Shown here in pieces: positions 17,855 to 27,302 of a DNA stretch of 46,066 bases (positions are counted from its first letter, which is position 1; each line of letters starts with the position of its first letter). Location: assembly GCA_001603105.1 (NCBI GenBank), contig LVBE01000018.1:1-46066 (forward strand), given 5' to 3'. The notes under the pieces are model-generated. The model saw nothing but the letters and a program-made list of their open reading frames with translations, was not told the DNA's origin and searched no databases. This stretch comes from Spirochaetales bacterium Spiro_03 (GTDB taxonomy: Bacteria > Spirochaetota > Spirochaetia > Sphaerochaetales > Sphaerochaetaceae). The position numbers were made by a program, and so were the translations under genes.

Positions 17855-19564
17855 ATGTCTATGAAGAAGTTTCTAGCTATCCTGCTGAGCGTGCTTCTTG
17901 TCAGTGCTCTCTTTATTTCCTGCGGGAAGAAAGAAGCACCGAAAGCACCTGCAGCCCCAACCCCTGCAGCTCCGACAGCTGTTGCAACACCCGCAGCGCC
18001 CGCGGCTCCCGCCGCCCCCGCCGCCCCTGTTGCCCCTCCAGCTGCCCCGGCAGCCAAGGAGCTGGTATTCCGCATCTCGAACGGTGCTGAGCCCGAGTCT
18101 TTGGACCCCGCACTGATCCAGGGTGTTCCTGAGCACCGGATCTACGAGGCTATCTTCGAGGGCCTCGTGTCCTATGACCCAGAGACCTCCTTTGCAGTTC
18201 CTGGAGTTGCAGAGAGCTGGACCAGCAACGCGGACGGCACCCAGTACACCTTCAAGCTGCGCAAGAACGCCGTATGGAGCGATGGCAAGCCCATCACCGC
18301 AAACGACGTCGTCTACAGCTGGCTGAGGATCCTCGCCCCCGAGACCGGTGGACCGTACGCATGGTTCCCCTGCATGTTCCTCGTCGGTGCTGAGGAGTAC
18401 AACAGCGGCCAGGCTGGACCTGAGGCAGTTGGCATCCGCGCCCTCGATGACCACACCTTCCAGATGGACCTCATCGGACCGCTTCCGTACGCAGTAGACG
18501 CCCTTGCCCACTACAGCTTCGCCATCGTGCCCAAGCACGCCATCGAGAAGTATGGCTCTGCCTGGACCGACCCGGCCAACTTCGTCGGCAACGGCCCCTT
18601 CGTGCTGACCGACCGTGTCGCCCAGACCTCGATCACCGTCTCCAAGAGCCCGACCTACTGGGATCGTGACAAGGTGACCTTGGACAAGGTGATCTTCTAC
18701 AGCTCCGACAGCTCGACGACCAACTACAACATGTACCTCAACGGCGAGCTCGATTGGGCAACCACCGTTCCACCAGATCAGATCAGTGCCGCCCAGATGC
18801 GCGATGACTTCCAGGCTTCCCCGCAGCTGGCCACCTACTACTACGTCTTCCAGACCCAGAAGGCTCCGATCAACAACCCGCTCGTTCGCCAGGCACTCGC
18901 CCTTGCGATCGACCGCGAGGCGCTGGTCGATGGCATCCTGAAGGCCGGTCAGATTCCTGCGTGGGGCATCGTCAGCCCGATGGCTGGATACGACGGTCTT
19001 GAGTTCCCCTTCAAGTCTATGGATGAGGCAATCTCCAAGGCACAGGATCTGCTTGCCAAGGCAGGCTACCCCAACGGTGCTGGATTCCCGACCCTTCCGA
19101 TCCTCTACAACACTGACGAGGGTCACAAGCAGATCGCAGAGTTCATCCAGCAGGAGTGGAAGAACAACCTCGGCATCAACGTCGTGCTCGAGAACCAGGA
19201 GTGGGGCACCTACCTCTCCAACCGCAACGCCGGCAACTTCGTGATCTCACGCGCCGGTTGGGTTGGTGACTACCAGGATCCCAATACCTTCCTTGACATG
19301 TTCATCACCGGTGCCGGTATGAACGGTGGTCGGTACTCCAATGACGTCTACGACCTGTTGATCAACGAAGCTGCCCGCATGAGCGCAGGCGCAGACCGCT
19401 TTGGAACCCTGATGACTGCTGAAGACATCATGATCAACCAGGACCAGGCTGTCATGCCGTTGTACTACTACGTCAACCTCGGCATGGTCGACCTGGACAA
19501 GTGGGGTGGCTGGTATCCCAATACCATGGACATCCACCCGCTGAAGGACATCTACCGCAAGTAG
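17855..19564 (+). CDS. oppA: Oligopeptide ABC transporter substrate-binding lipoprotein OppA-like
   Basis: Lipobox region LFISCGKK; SBP family 5 motifs (AEPESLDPALIQG, FKLRKNAVWSDGKPITANDVVYSW, NNPLVRQALALAIDRE). Confidence 0.93.
   Translation: MSMKKFLAILLSVLLVSALFISCGKKEAPKAPAAPTPAAPTAVATPAAPAAPAAPAAPVAPPAAPAAKELVFRISNGAEPESLDPALIQGVPEHRIYEAIFEGLVSYDPETSFAVPGVAESWTSNADGTQYTFKLRKNAVWSDGKPITANDVVYSWLRILAPETGGPYAWFPCMFLVGAEEYNSGQAGPEAVGIRALDDHTFQMDLIGPLPYAVDALAHYSFAIVPKHAIEKYGSAWTDPANFVGNGPFVLTDRVAQTSITVSKSPTYWDRDKVTLDKVIFYSSDSSTTNYNMYLNGELDWATTVPPDQISAAQMRDDFQASPQLATYYYVFQTQKAPINNPLVRQALALAIDREALVDGILKAGQIPAWGIVSPMAGYDGLEFPFKSMDEAISKAQDLLAKAGYPNGAGFPTLPILYNTDEGHKQIAEFIQQEWKNNLGINVVLENQEWGTYLSNRNAGNFVISRAGWVGDYQDPNTFLDMFITGAGMNGGRYSNDVYDLLINEAARMSAGADRFGTLMTAEDIMINQDQAVMPLYYYVNLGMVDLDKWGGWYPNTMDIHPLKDIYRK
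17938..18056 (+). repeat. Low-complexity Ala/Pro-rich linker-coding tract in oppA
   Basis: Encodes APKAPAAPTPAAPTAVATPAAPAAPAAPAAPVAPPAAPAA. Confidence 0.85.
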
Positions 19565-19583
19565 TTCCAACAGATCGCTCTCC

Positions 19584-19610
19584 GACCCCCGGCCTTCCGG
19601 GGGTCGTTTT
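19584..19610 (+). terminator. Rho-independent terminator after oppA
   Basis: GACCCCCGG-CCTT-CCGGGGGTC-GTTTT. Confidence 0.9.
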
Positions 19611-19678
19611 CTTTGATATGGTGGACGTATCGCCTGCTTCGGGATATAGTTTGCACCGATAGGCAGGAGGATGAAGCG

Positions 19679-20701
19679 ATGAAATTGTATGACCTACGCA
19701 GCGATACGGTGACCAAGCCCACAGCGGCAATGAGAGCGGCAATGGCCAATGCCGAAGTAGGCGATGATGTCTACCGCGAAGACCCGACCATGACACAGTT
19801 GGAAGAGCGTGCAGCAGAACTGACCGGCAAGGAAGCTGCGCTCTTTGTCCCATCGGGGTGCATGGGCAACCTCATCGCCATCTATGTCCAGGCAGGGCGA
19901 GGCAAGGAGGTGCTCACCGCCTCCAGCAGCCACATCATTGGCCATGAGATCGGCTCGATGGCCGCCATTGCCGGCACCCTGCCCATTACCATCGAGGCTG
20001 CGCGAGGAGTCCTCAGTGCCCAGGACCTGCAAGGAAGGGTCAAGAGGGGCTCATACGACAGCGCCACCACAGCCCTTGTCGCCGTCGAGAACACCATCGG
20101 CGGGTACTGCTACCCGAAAGAGAACCTTATCGGCATTCAGACATTTGCCCGTGAGCATGGCTTGAACATCCACATGGATGGGGCCCGGATCTTCAACGCC
20201 CAAGTCGCCACCGGCCTCCCTGTCAGCGAGTGGGCCTCCTATGCCGATACCATCACCTTCTGCCTCTCCAAGGGCCTCGGAGCCCCCATCGGCAGCCTCC
20301 TGTGTGGCAGCAGAGCCTTCATCAACGAGGCCTTGACGGTCCGCAAGATGCTCGGCGGCGGCATGCGCCAGACCGGCATCCTTGCCGCTGCAGGACTCTA
20401 TGCACTCGATCATCATGTAGAGCGACTGGCCGAAGACCACCGCCATGCCCGCATGATCGCCCACAGCCTTCAGGAGAGCGGAGCACATGTCGATATGGAA
20501 GGGGTACAGACCAACATCATCTTCTTCACTGTCGATGGCGTTGAAGCCCCTGTGGTCCTCCAACGCCTGAAGGAAGAAGGCATCCTCGCCAATACTGAAG
20601 GCAGCGTTGTCCGCCTGGTGACCAATCTCGATATCAGTGAAGCGGACACCCAGGCGATCTCTTCGATCATCGAGCGCCTTCAGTTAGGACGGATGCGATG
20701 A
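19679..20701 (+). CDS. ltaE: Low-specificity L-threonine aldolase (PLP)
   Basis: [64 protein letters not shown] aggagg upstream. Confidence 0.92.
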   Translation: MKLYDLRSDTVTKPTAAMRAAMANAEVGDDVYREDPTMTQLEERAAELTGKEAALFVPSGCMGNLIAIYVQAGRGKEVLTASSSHIIGHEIGSMAAIAGTLPITIEAARGVLSAQDLQGRVKRGSYDSATTALVAVENTIGGYCYPKENLIGIQTFAREHGLNIHMDGARIFNAQVATGLPVSEWASYADTITFCLSKGLGAPIGSLLCGSRAFINEALTVRKMLGGGMRQTGILAAAGLYALDHHVERLAEDHRHARMIAHSLQESGAHVDMEGVQTNIIFFTVDGVEAPVVLQRLKEEGILANTEGSVVRLVTNLDISEADTQAISSIIERLQLGRMR

Positions 20702-21483
20702 AGACAACACTCTTTTGCTTCAGTGGCAGTGGCAACAGCTACTGGGTAGCCACACAGCTAGCCTCGCGCCTTGGGGATGCGACCGTTGTCATGGTCCCAT
20801 CGCTTCTGGAGAGTGAAAAGATCGCTCTGACAGAGCGCATCGGCTTTGTCTATCCGGTCTACAAATTCTTCCCTCCGAACCTGCTCACCTACTTTGTCGA
20901 GGAGGTTCTATCACAGCAAGAAGTCGAGCACGTAGACTACCTCTTTCACATCACTACCTACAACCTTGCCTCAGGGTGGGCCGAATACGCTATGGAAAGC
21001 TCCTTGATGAAGGCGGGTTTCGGGACAAGCTATAGCAGCCGCGTCAGGATGCCGGACACCTATGTGCCACTGTTCAAGACGGCGGGTAAGGAGCGTATCG
21101 AGCGCTACTATCGCGATGCTGAAACGAAGGTCGCTGCCATAGCGGACGAGATTGAGAAGGGGGCCATCAAGGTTGGCAGACAGGTCTTGGCTGCCAGGAG
21201 CGCCACCCGCTTTCTGATGAAGCCCATCCAACGCGCCTTGATGGATGAAGCGCGCTCCTTCATCGTCACCGATGCGTGTACCAGTTGCGGCCAATGCTAC
21301 CGCATCTGCCCATCGGCAAATATTGAGATGGTAGGCGGAAAGCCGAGTTGGGATCGCCTGTGCAGTGGCTGTTACGCCTGCTATCATCGCTGCCCGACCG
21401 AGGCGATCCGGTTTCGCCATCCTGTCAGGGGTGGACACTACCCCAACGGCCGATCAGGCTACAACGTGGAGTACCGCCAATGA
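20698..21483 (+). CDS. EFR1-type flavodoxin-ferredoxin fusion protein
   Basis: [13 protein letters not shown] flavodoxin-like N-terminus, two 4Fe-4S motifs [12 protein letters not shown] and [16 protein letters not shown] overlap with ltaE. Confidence 0.82.
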   Translation: MKTTLFCFSGSGNSYWVATQLASRLGDATVVMVPSLLESEKIALTERIGFVYPVYKFFPPNLLTYFVEEVLSQQEVEHVDYLFHITTYNLASGWAEYAMESSLMKAGFGTSYSSRVRMPDTYVPLFKTAGKERIERYYRDAETKVAAIADEIEKGAIKVGRQVLAARSATRFLMKPIQRALMDEARSFIVTDACTSCGQCYRICPSANIEMVGGKPSWDRLCSGCYACYHRCPTEAIRFRHPVRGGHYPNGRSGYNVEYRQ

Positions 21484-22730
21484 ATACCGTCTGGTTTGAC
21501 ACCATCATCGACCGCACCTCCTCGCTCTCAGTGAAGTGGGACCGGGCAGCGATCAAGGCAATCTGTGGCAACCCTGATGCCGAACCCTTCTGGGTCGCCG
21601 ACATGGATTGGCAAGCCCCTCCTTCGGTCCTTGAAGCGGCAGCCAATCTCGCAGAACATGGAATCTACGGCTATCCGACCGATTCCATGCAACGCCACAC
21701 CTTCTGCGCCTGGGCCAAAGAACGCCACAAGATGGCACTCGATAGCGAACACGTCATCGTCAGCCAGGGAGTGCTCACCAGCCTGGCCACCGTGGTGGAG
21801 ATCTTCACAGCCGAGGGCGATGGGATCATCGTCGGCCTTCCGGCCTACCAACCCTTCATCAGGATTGTCAACAACGCACACCGCTCGCTGCTCTGCTGGC
21901 CACTGTCCTATGATGTTCAGCAAAAACGCTTCAGCCTGGACTGGGAGGCCTTGGAGCTCCTTCTGCCCAACGCCAAGGCCTTGATCTTCTGCTCACCGCA
22001 CAACCCCACCGGCTTGAGCTTCTCCTACGATGAGCTCCTCACCCTCGCCACCCTATGCGCCAAGCACCAGGTGATGATCATCAGCGACGAGATCCATGCC
22101 GACCTTGCCTATGAAGCGCACCACTGTCTTCTTGATATCGCCGCCCAAGCCGGTTGCAGGGCTGTGGTGCTGATGGCACCCTCCAAGACGTTCAACATCG
22201 CCGGAGAGCACTACTCGTTGACCCTCTTCACCGACAGTGAGATTCGCGATCTCTTTGTCAGACGACGTGAGCAACTCTTTGCCACCACCCCCTCCGTCAC
22301 TGCCATGACCTTGGCATCGGCAGCGTACAAAGGCGGTGGGCCATGGCTGACCGCATTGGTCGACCACCTCAAAGCTGAGGCCGAATTTGTCGAACGCTAC
22401 CTCTTTGAAACAGCTCCCTCCCTCTCCTTCATCGCCCCCCAGGCCTCCTTCATCGCCCTGATCGACTGCTCTCGCATCATCGGCCTCGTCGAGCAGGATG
22501 CATCCTTGCACCCCGAGCTCTACGATCCGGCAAAGAGTCCCCAAGGGGGCTTGCTCTCCCGCTTCTTCGGCCAACGGGCCAAGGTGGCGATGAATGACGG
22601 CTCGTGGTTCGGCGGTGATGCATACCGTCACTTCGTCCGCTTCAACTTTGCAGCTCCGCATTCGCGCGTCGTTGCCGCCCTTGAGCGGATGACAACGGCT
22701 GTCGATGAGCTGAAGAAACGCTACAGCTGA
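21480..22730 (+). CDS. PLP-dependent aminotransferase / cystathionine beta-lyase, MalY/PatB family
   Basis: WVADMDWQAPPSVLEA, YGYP, CSPHNPTGLSFSYDEL, IISDEIHADLAY, SKTFNIAG; ATGA overlap with the EFR1 gene. Confidence 0.88.
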   Translation: MNTVWFDTIIDRTSSLSVKWDRAAIKAICGNPDAEPFWVADMDWQAPPSVLEAAANLAEHGIYGYPTDSMQRHTFCAWAKERHKMALDSEHVIVSQGVLTSLATVVEIFTAEGDGIIVGLPAYQPFIRIVNNAHRSLLCWPLSYDVQQKRFSLDWEALELLLPNAKALIFCSPHNPTGLSFSYDELLTLATLCAKHQVMIISDEIHADLAYEAHHCLLDIAAQAGCRAVVLMAPSKTFNIAGEHYSLTLFTDSEIRDLFVRRREQLFATTPSVTAMTLASAAYKGGGPWLTALVDHLKAEAEFVERYLFETAPSLSFIAPQASFIALIDCSRIIGLVEQDASLHPELYDPAKSPQGGLLSRFFGQRAKVAMNDGSWFGGDAYRHFVRFNFAAPHSRVVAALERMTTAVDELKKRYS

Positions 22731-23845
22731 CGACGCAGGCTGCGATACGCCTGCGGCGTCATCCCATACGATGTCTTGAAGAGGGCGTAGAAGCGATGCT
22801 CACTGGAAAAGCCTGCATTCTGGCTTACCTCAGTGACAGTAAGATTTGTGTGGATGAGCAGAGAAGCGGCCTCCTGTAGCCGCTGGCGCTGGATCTCCTC
22901 CAAGATCGTACGCCCTCGTTCGGCCTTGAATCGGATCTCAAGCGCCCTACGGCTGATCGCCGATTCGGCGGCAACCTCACCGGCACTCAATCCATAGCTT
23001 GCCTCTCGCTTGATCAGGCGCAAGGCCTGACCGACATAGGGGTCGAAGGTATGGGCATACTGCGTTGATTCGCGCTCGATGACCGGCAGCGGTGCAACGG
23101 TACGACTGATCCTCCCACTGACCCGACCATGCAACAGATCATCGAGCAACGCCGCCGCCTCATAGCCGATCGTCCTGCAGTCGGGCTGGATCGATGAGAT
23201 CGAGGGAGTAGCCAACTCACAGATCAACGTTTCGTTATCGACGCCCAATACCATCACCTCATCAGGTATCCTGATACCCAGACGCTGGCACGCCAACTCC
23301 ACCTTCATCGCGCTGAGGTCGTTGCAACAGAAGAGGGAGATTGGCTTGGCAATGGACAGAAGCCACTGATCGAGCTCCTCACTGACCTCATAGAGCTGGC
23401 GCCACCACCCAAGGCTCTTGGAGAAGATAGCCAGATTCTCGCTTGTGATCCCCAGCTCAGTGATGTACCCCTTCAGCCGTTGGTTCGACCACCGCACCCC
23501 GCTGACGGCACACCAACCCCAGTTCTGGCTGCCGATATCCATCAGGTATCGGGCAGCCTCGACGCCACTTTGGAAGTCATCATTGGTGACCCGACAAAAG
23601 AGGTCACTGGTCGCCGAGTTGGCGATGTCGATGATCGGGATGCCAAGACTTGCCATCGAATGGGCCTCCTCCTCGCTCTCAATGCGAGCGATCAGGCCAT
23701 CGCAGTGTGCAAGGCTCTGGCCAAAAAGCGGGCCTTGTCCCTTGAGACGCCATTGCCCTTTGGCCCGCGCCCATGCAACTACCCCGGAGGCGACGGCCAT
23801 GTCGTAGCCATCCTGGAACCTGAGCTGTAGTCCGACGGTCATCAT
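22721..23845 (-). CDS. AraC-family regulator with LacI-type sensor domain (XylR-like)
   Basis: C-terminal tandem HTH (LSAGEVAAESAISRRALEIRFKAERGRTILEEIQRQRL...NAGFSSEHRFYALFKTSYGMTPQAYR); N-terminal PBP-like domain. Start could also be 23893. Confidence 0.85.
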   Translation of the reverse strand: MMTVGLQLRFQDGYDMAVASGVVAWARAKGQWRLKGQGPLFGQSLAHCDGLIARIESEEEAHSMASLGIPIIDIANSATSDLFCRVTNDDFQSGVEAARYLMDIGSQNWGWCAVSGVRWSNQRLKGYITELGITSENLAIFSKSLGWWRQLYEVSEELDQWLLSIAKPISLFCCNDLSAMKVELACQRLGIRIPDEVMVLGVDNETLICELATPSISSIQPDCRTIGYEAAALLDDLLHGRVSGRISRTVAPLPVIERESTQYAHTFDPYVGQALRLIKREASYGLSAGEVAAESAISRRALEIRFKAERGRTILEEIQRQRLQEAASLLIHTNLTVTEVSQNAGFSSEHRFYALFKTSYGMTPQAYRSLRRQL

Positions 23846-23865
23846 ATAGGTATGATACACGCTTG

Positions 23866-23892
23866 TGCGCAAAATGATAGTGTCTATGCGCA
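23866..23892. promoter_or_regulatory. Candidate operator between divergent XylR-like regulator and aldo/keto reductase: TGCGCAAAATGATAGTGTCTATGCGCA
   Basis: Central ATAG-TGT-CTAT dyad flanked by TGCGCA on both sides. Confidence 0.4.
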
Positions 23893-23946
23893 TTTAGAGC
23901 ATTGCAGTTTCCCCAAACTAGCGTATCCTATACCAAGGAGGAGGCG

Positions 23947-24930
23947 ATGAGCACACACAATATTCCCATAACGGCAACCGGGTACTCGATTCCGCCCATC
24001 GGAATGGGTAGCTTCGGTAGCGACCACATCAGCGCCGATGTGATGGCACAGGCAGTGCGCACAGCCTTGAAGATCGGATACCGGAACATCGATTGTGCCA
24101 GTGTCTACGGCAATGAGCGAGAGATCGGCGGCGTTCTCTCTTCCAGCGGCATTGCCCGAGACGAGCTGTGGATCACCAGCAAAGTCTGGAATGATAGCCA
24201 CGGCAAGGCGAACGTCATCAAAAGCGCCAAACAGAGCCTTCATGACCTCGGCTTGGATTACCTCGATCTTTATCTGGTCCACTGGCCTTTCCCCAACTAC
24301 CACCCACCCTTCTGTGATGTCGATAGCCGCAGTCCCAACGCCCGCCCCTTCATCATTGAAGAGTTCATGGATACGTGGGCAGGCATGGAGGCGCTGGTCA
24401 CCGAAGGGGTGGTCCGCCACATCGGCACCAGCAACATGACCGAAGCGAAGCTCAGGCTCATGTTGCCCAATTGCTCGATCCGTCCACTCTTCAACGAGAT
24501 GGAACTACACCCGACCTTCCAGCAACGCGCTCTGGTCTCCTTTGTCAAGGCCGAGGGGATGATCCCGATCGGCTTCAGCCCGCTCGGGTCGCCAAACCGT
24601 CCCGACCGTGACAAGACCGAGGCGGATCTGGTGGATATGGCTCATCCGATCGTCGTCCAGATCGCCCGCGACCACAACGTCCACCCTGCCTCCATCTGCC
24701 TCAAGTGGGCACACCAGATGGGCATCATCCCCATCCCACTGTCAACAAAGGAACGCAATCTGCGCTCCAACTTCGAGGCAATACAGAGCGACCCGCTCAC
24801 AGCTGAGGAGCTCGCCCTCCTCAGGGATGTGGAGAGCGGAAACCGCCTCATCAAGGGGCAGGTCTTCCTCTGGGAGGGAGCGCGCGGGTGGCAGGACCTC
24901 TGGGATGAGGATGGAACGATCGCACGATAA
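23947..24930 (+). CDS. Aldo/keto reductase
   Basis: GYRNIDCASVYGNEREIG, DYLDLYLVHWPF, IGTSNMTEAKL, IPIGFSPLGS, IPIPLSTKERNLRSN; SD ggaggcg. Confidence 0.92.
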   Translation: MSTHNIPITATGYSIPPIGMGSFGSDHISADVMAQAVRTALKIGYRNIDCASVYGNEREIGGVLSSSGIARDELWITSKVWNDSHGKANVIKSAKQSLHDLGLDYLDLYLVHWPFPNYHPPFCDVDSRSPNARPFIIEEFMDTWAGMEALVTEGVVRHIGTSNMTEAKLRLMLPNCSIRPLFNEMELHPTFQQRALVSFVKAEGMIPIGFSPLGSPNRPDRDKTEADLVDMAHPIVVQIARDHNVHPASICLKWAHQMGIIPIPLSTKERNLRSNFEAIQSDPLTAEELALLRDVESGNRLIKGQVFLWEGARGWQDLWDEDGTIAR

Positions 24931-24949
24931 GAACAGAAGGAGAGACAGA

Positions 24950-26017
24950 ATGGCAACACGTATGATGAAAGGGGCGAAGCTGCCCGGCAACAGTACCGTA
25001 GTATTCGACCAGTTTGAGGTTCCCACGCCTGGACACGGACAGGTGCTGGTGAAGATCAAGTGCTCCACTATCTGCGGCAGTGACATCCGGGCGATCTACC
25101 GAGAACACCTGGGCAAGGGCCCTGAGGGGTATCAAAATGTGATCGCCGGCCACGAGCCGTGCGGCATCATCGTCGAAGAGGGGCCTGGACTGCGCCGCTT
25201 CAAGAAAGGAGACCGGGTAGTGGTCTACCATATCAGCGGCTGCGGCCTCTGCTATGACTGCCGCCAAGGGTTCATGATCAGCTGCACCAGCCCGTTGAGG
25301 GCGGCGTATGGCTGGCAGCGTGACGGAGGGATGGCCGAGTACATCCTCTGCGATGAGAAGGACCTGGTTCTGTTGCCCGATGAACTGACCTACGCCGATG
25401 GAGCCCAGGTGGCCTGTGGTTTTGGGACAGTCTATGAGGCGATCGAGAAGGTCGGCGTCAGCGGCAACGATGCCGTTCTTGTCGTCGGACTCGGCCCGGT
25501 CGGTTTGGCTACCCTGATGCTGGCCAAGGCGATGGGAGCCAACAAGCTCATCGGTATCGAAGGACTTGAGGGCCGCATCGATCTGGCCAAGAAGCTCGGC
25601 CTGGTCGACCACGTCTTTACTCCCAGCGACAAAAACGTCGAAGAGGTTCGATCCGTCACCGGCGGCCATGGTGTTGAGCGTGCCTTCGACTGCTCAGCCA
25701 ACGACAAGGGACGGGCCATCGCGGTGCGCGCAACGCGCAAGTGGGGCAAGATCGCCTTCGTCGGCGAAGGCGGCAGCGTCACCTTCGAGCCCAGTAGCGA
25801 CATGCTCCACGATCAGAAGACGATCTACGGCAGCTGGGTAACCTCGATCTGGAAGATGGAGGACCTAGTTGAGCGACTGGTGCGGTGGAATATCCACCCC
25901 GAGGATTTGATCACCCACCGCTTCAGCCTCGATGAGGCGGACAAGGCGTATGAGTTGATGGCCAGCGGCAAGTGTGGCAAGGTTGCAGTCTGCTTTGATG
26001 AGGAGCTGCCTAGCTGA
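24950..26017 (+). CDS. Zn-dependent alcohol dehydrogenase (MDR family)
   Basis: STICGSDIRAI, AGHEPCGIIVEEG, GCGLCYDCRQGFMISC, VVGLGPVGLATLMLAKAMGA. Confidence 0.9.
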   Translation: MATRMMKGAKLPGNSTVVFDQFEVPTPGHGQVLVKIKCSTICGSDIRAIYREHLGKGPEGYQNVIAGHEPCGIIVEEGPGLRRFKKGDRVVVYHISGCGLCYDCRQGFMISCTSPLRAAYGWQRDGGMAEYILCDEKDLVLLPDELTYADGAQVACGFGTVYEAIEKVGVSGNDAVLVVGLGPVGLATLMLAKAMGANKLIGIEGLEGRIDLAKKLGLVDHVFTPSDKNVEEVRSVTGGHGVERAFDCSANDKGRAIAVRATRKWGKIAFVGEGGSVTFEPSSDMLHDQKTIYGSWVTSIWKMEDLVERLVRWNIHPEDLITHRFSLDEADKAYELMASGKCGKVAVCFDEELPS

Positions 26018-27065
26018 ACTCTTTGTTGAACCGTGGGGGCAGCGTGCCATTCGAGGCTGAGCCCTCGCGGTCCTTCATGGCCACGATCGAGGGTTGGAAG
26101 ACCGTAGTCGAGGGAAAGTCCTTCAGATCCCCCTCCATGCGGCGGGTGAGGAGCTGGACGGCACGATTGGCCATCTTCTCAAGTGGCTGGGCCACGGCAT
26201 AGTGGCAGAACTGCAACAGAGGGGCGTAGTGGAGGTAGTCAAAGGATGCGAAGGCCATACGCCGGCGCACCTCACGCGCGGCATTGGCCATCAAGAATGT
26301 GGTCGCCCCGATGTGGACCATATCATTGACCACGAAGAACGCGTCTGGGCAATCCTCAAAGGAGAGCGCCTTCTCCATCAAGGTATAGCCGCTCTTCATC
26401 GTCATGCCCTCATGCAGTACAAAGCGCTCATCCAATACAAGAGCCCGCTCTTCGATGGCGTCAACAAAGCCGCGGTACCGCTCCACTGAGGTGTGGACAT
26501 GCGGGTCCCCGCCCAGAAACCCGATTCGACTCCTGCCCTCGTCTATGAGAGCGCACGTCACCTCGTACGCACTGGCACGGTTATCGCTGATAATGACATC
26601 ACGGCCAAGGCCCTCGATCTTCCGGTCGAGCATTACCATCGGGACATCGACTTCGGCAAAGTGTGAGCCTTCGTCACTTACTGCGATGACCACAAGCCCA
26701 TCGACGTTGCGCTCCAACAAGAAGGAGAGCTTGCGCTTCTCCTCATCGACAGAGTTCTCCGAGCTGCACACCAACAGGGCGTACCCCTTGGGAGAAAGCA
26801 GGTGTTCGAGCTGTTCGACGATCTCGGTGAAGAAGGTGTTGGAAACCTCAGGCAAGAGCACGCCGATCGATCGGGTGCGATTGAGCTTCAACGACCGGGC
26901 GACGGCGTTGGGCTGGTAGTTGAGCTTTGCGACCGCTCCCTGTACTTTCTGTTCGGTCTCAGGGTTCACTACTCCGAGCTTGTTCAGAACCCGACTCACA
27001 GTGGCGATGGAGACTCCAGCAAGCTTGGCAACATCTTTGATCGTAGGATTCTCCCGCTTTGGCAT
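26010..27065 (-). CDS. LacI-family transcriptional regulator
   Basis: MPKRENPTIKDVAKLAGVSIATVSRVLNKLGVVNPETEQKV HTH; PBP-like sensor domain. Confidence 0.93.
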   Translation of the reverse strand: MPKRENPTIKDVAKLAGVSIATVSRVLNKLGVVNPETEQKVQGAVAKLNYQPNAVARSLKLNRTRSIGVLLPEVSNTFFTEIVEQLEHLLSPKGYALLVCSSENSVDEEKRKLSFLLERNVDGLVVIAVSDEGSHFAEVDVPMVMLDRKIEGLGRDVIISDNRASAYEVTCALIDEGRSRIGFLGGDPHVHTSVERYRGFVDAIEERALVLDERFVLHEGMTMKSGYTLMEKALSFEDCPDAFFVVNDMVHIGATTFLMANAAREVRRRMAFASFDYLHYAPLLQFCHYAVAQPLEKMANRAVQLLTRRMEGDLKDFPSTTVFQPSIVAMKDREGSASNGTLPPRFNKEFS

Positions 27066-27139
27066 GGGCAGATGCTCCTCTTTGCCCCCTGCTTTGCTCA
27101 ACGATGGGTGTAATTTCCGTGACAGGGGAGGCACTCTCT

Positions 27140-27168
27140 ATCTTTGCATCACCAAAGCGGTTTGTCAA
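27140..27168 (-). promoter_or_regulatory. Promoter for the lacI-family gene: TTGACA - N17 - AAAGAT (minus strand)
   Basis: Perfect -35 with 17-bp spacer. Confidence 0.6.
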
Positions 27169-27175
27169 TGAATAA

Positions 27176-27189
27176 TGTAAACGTTTACA
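27176..27189. promoter_or_regulatory. LacI-family operator (cre-like) TGTAAACGTTTACA
   Basis: Perfect 14-bp palindrome just upstream of the -35 of the lacI-family gene. Confidence 0.75.
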
Positions 27190-27302
27190 ACTTTGTGAAT
27201 ACCTCTACCGCTCCATCGCCCCAAAGTCGCACCCAAGCCCTTGATCACAAGGCCGGCGCAAAAGCCTGTCGATCAACAGCAGTGCTTAGAGAGAAACAGC
27301 CT

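Noticed and set aside
17873-19126. 417-aa minus-strand ORF
   Set aside because: Antisense shadow of oppA; Gly/Arg/Val-rich without motifs; oppA is unambiguous.
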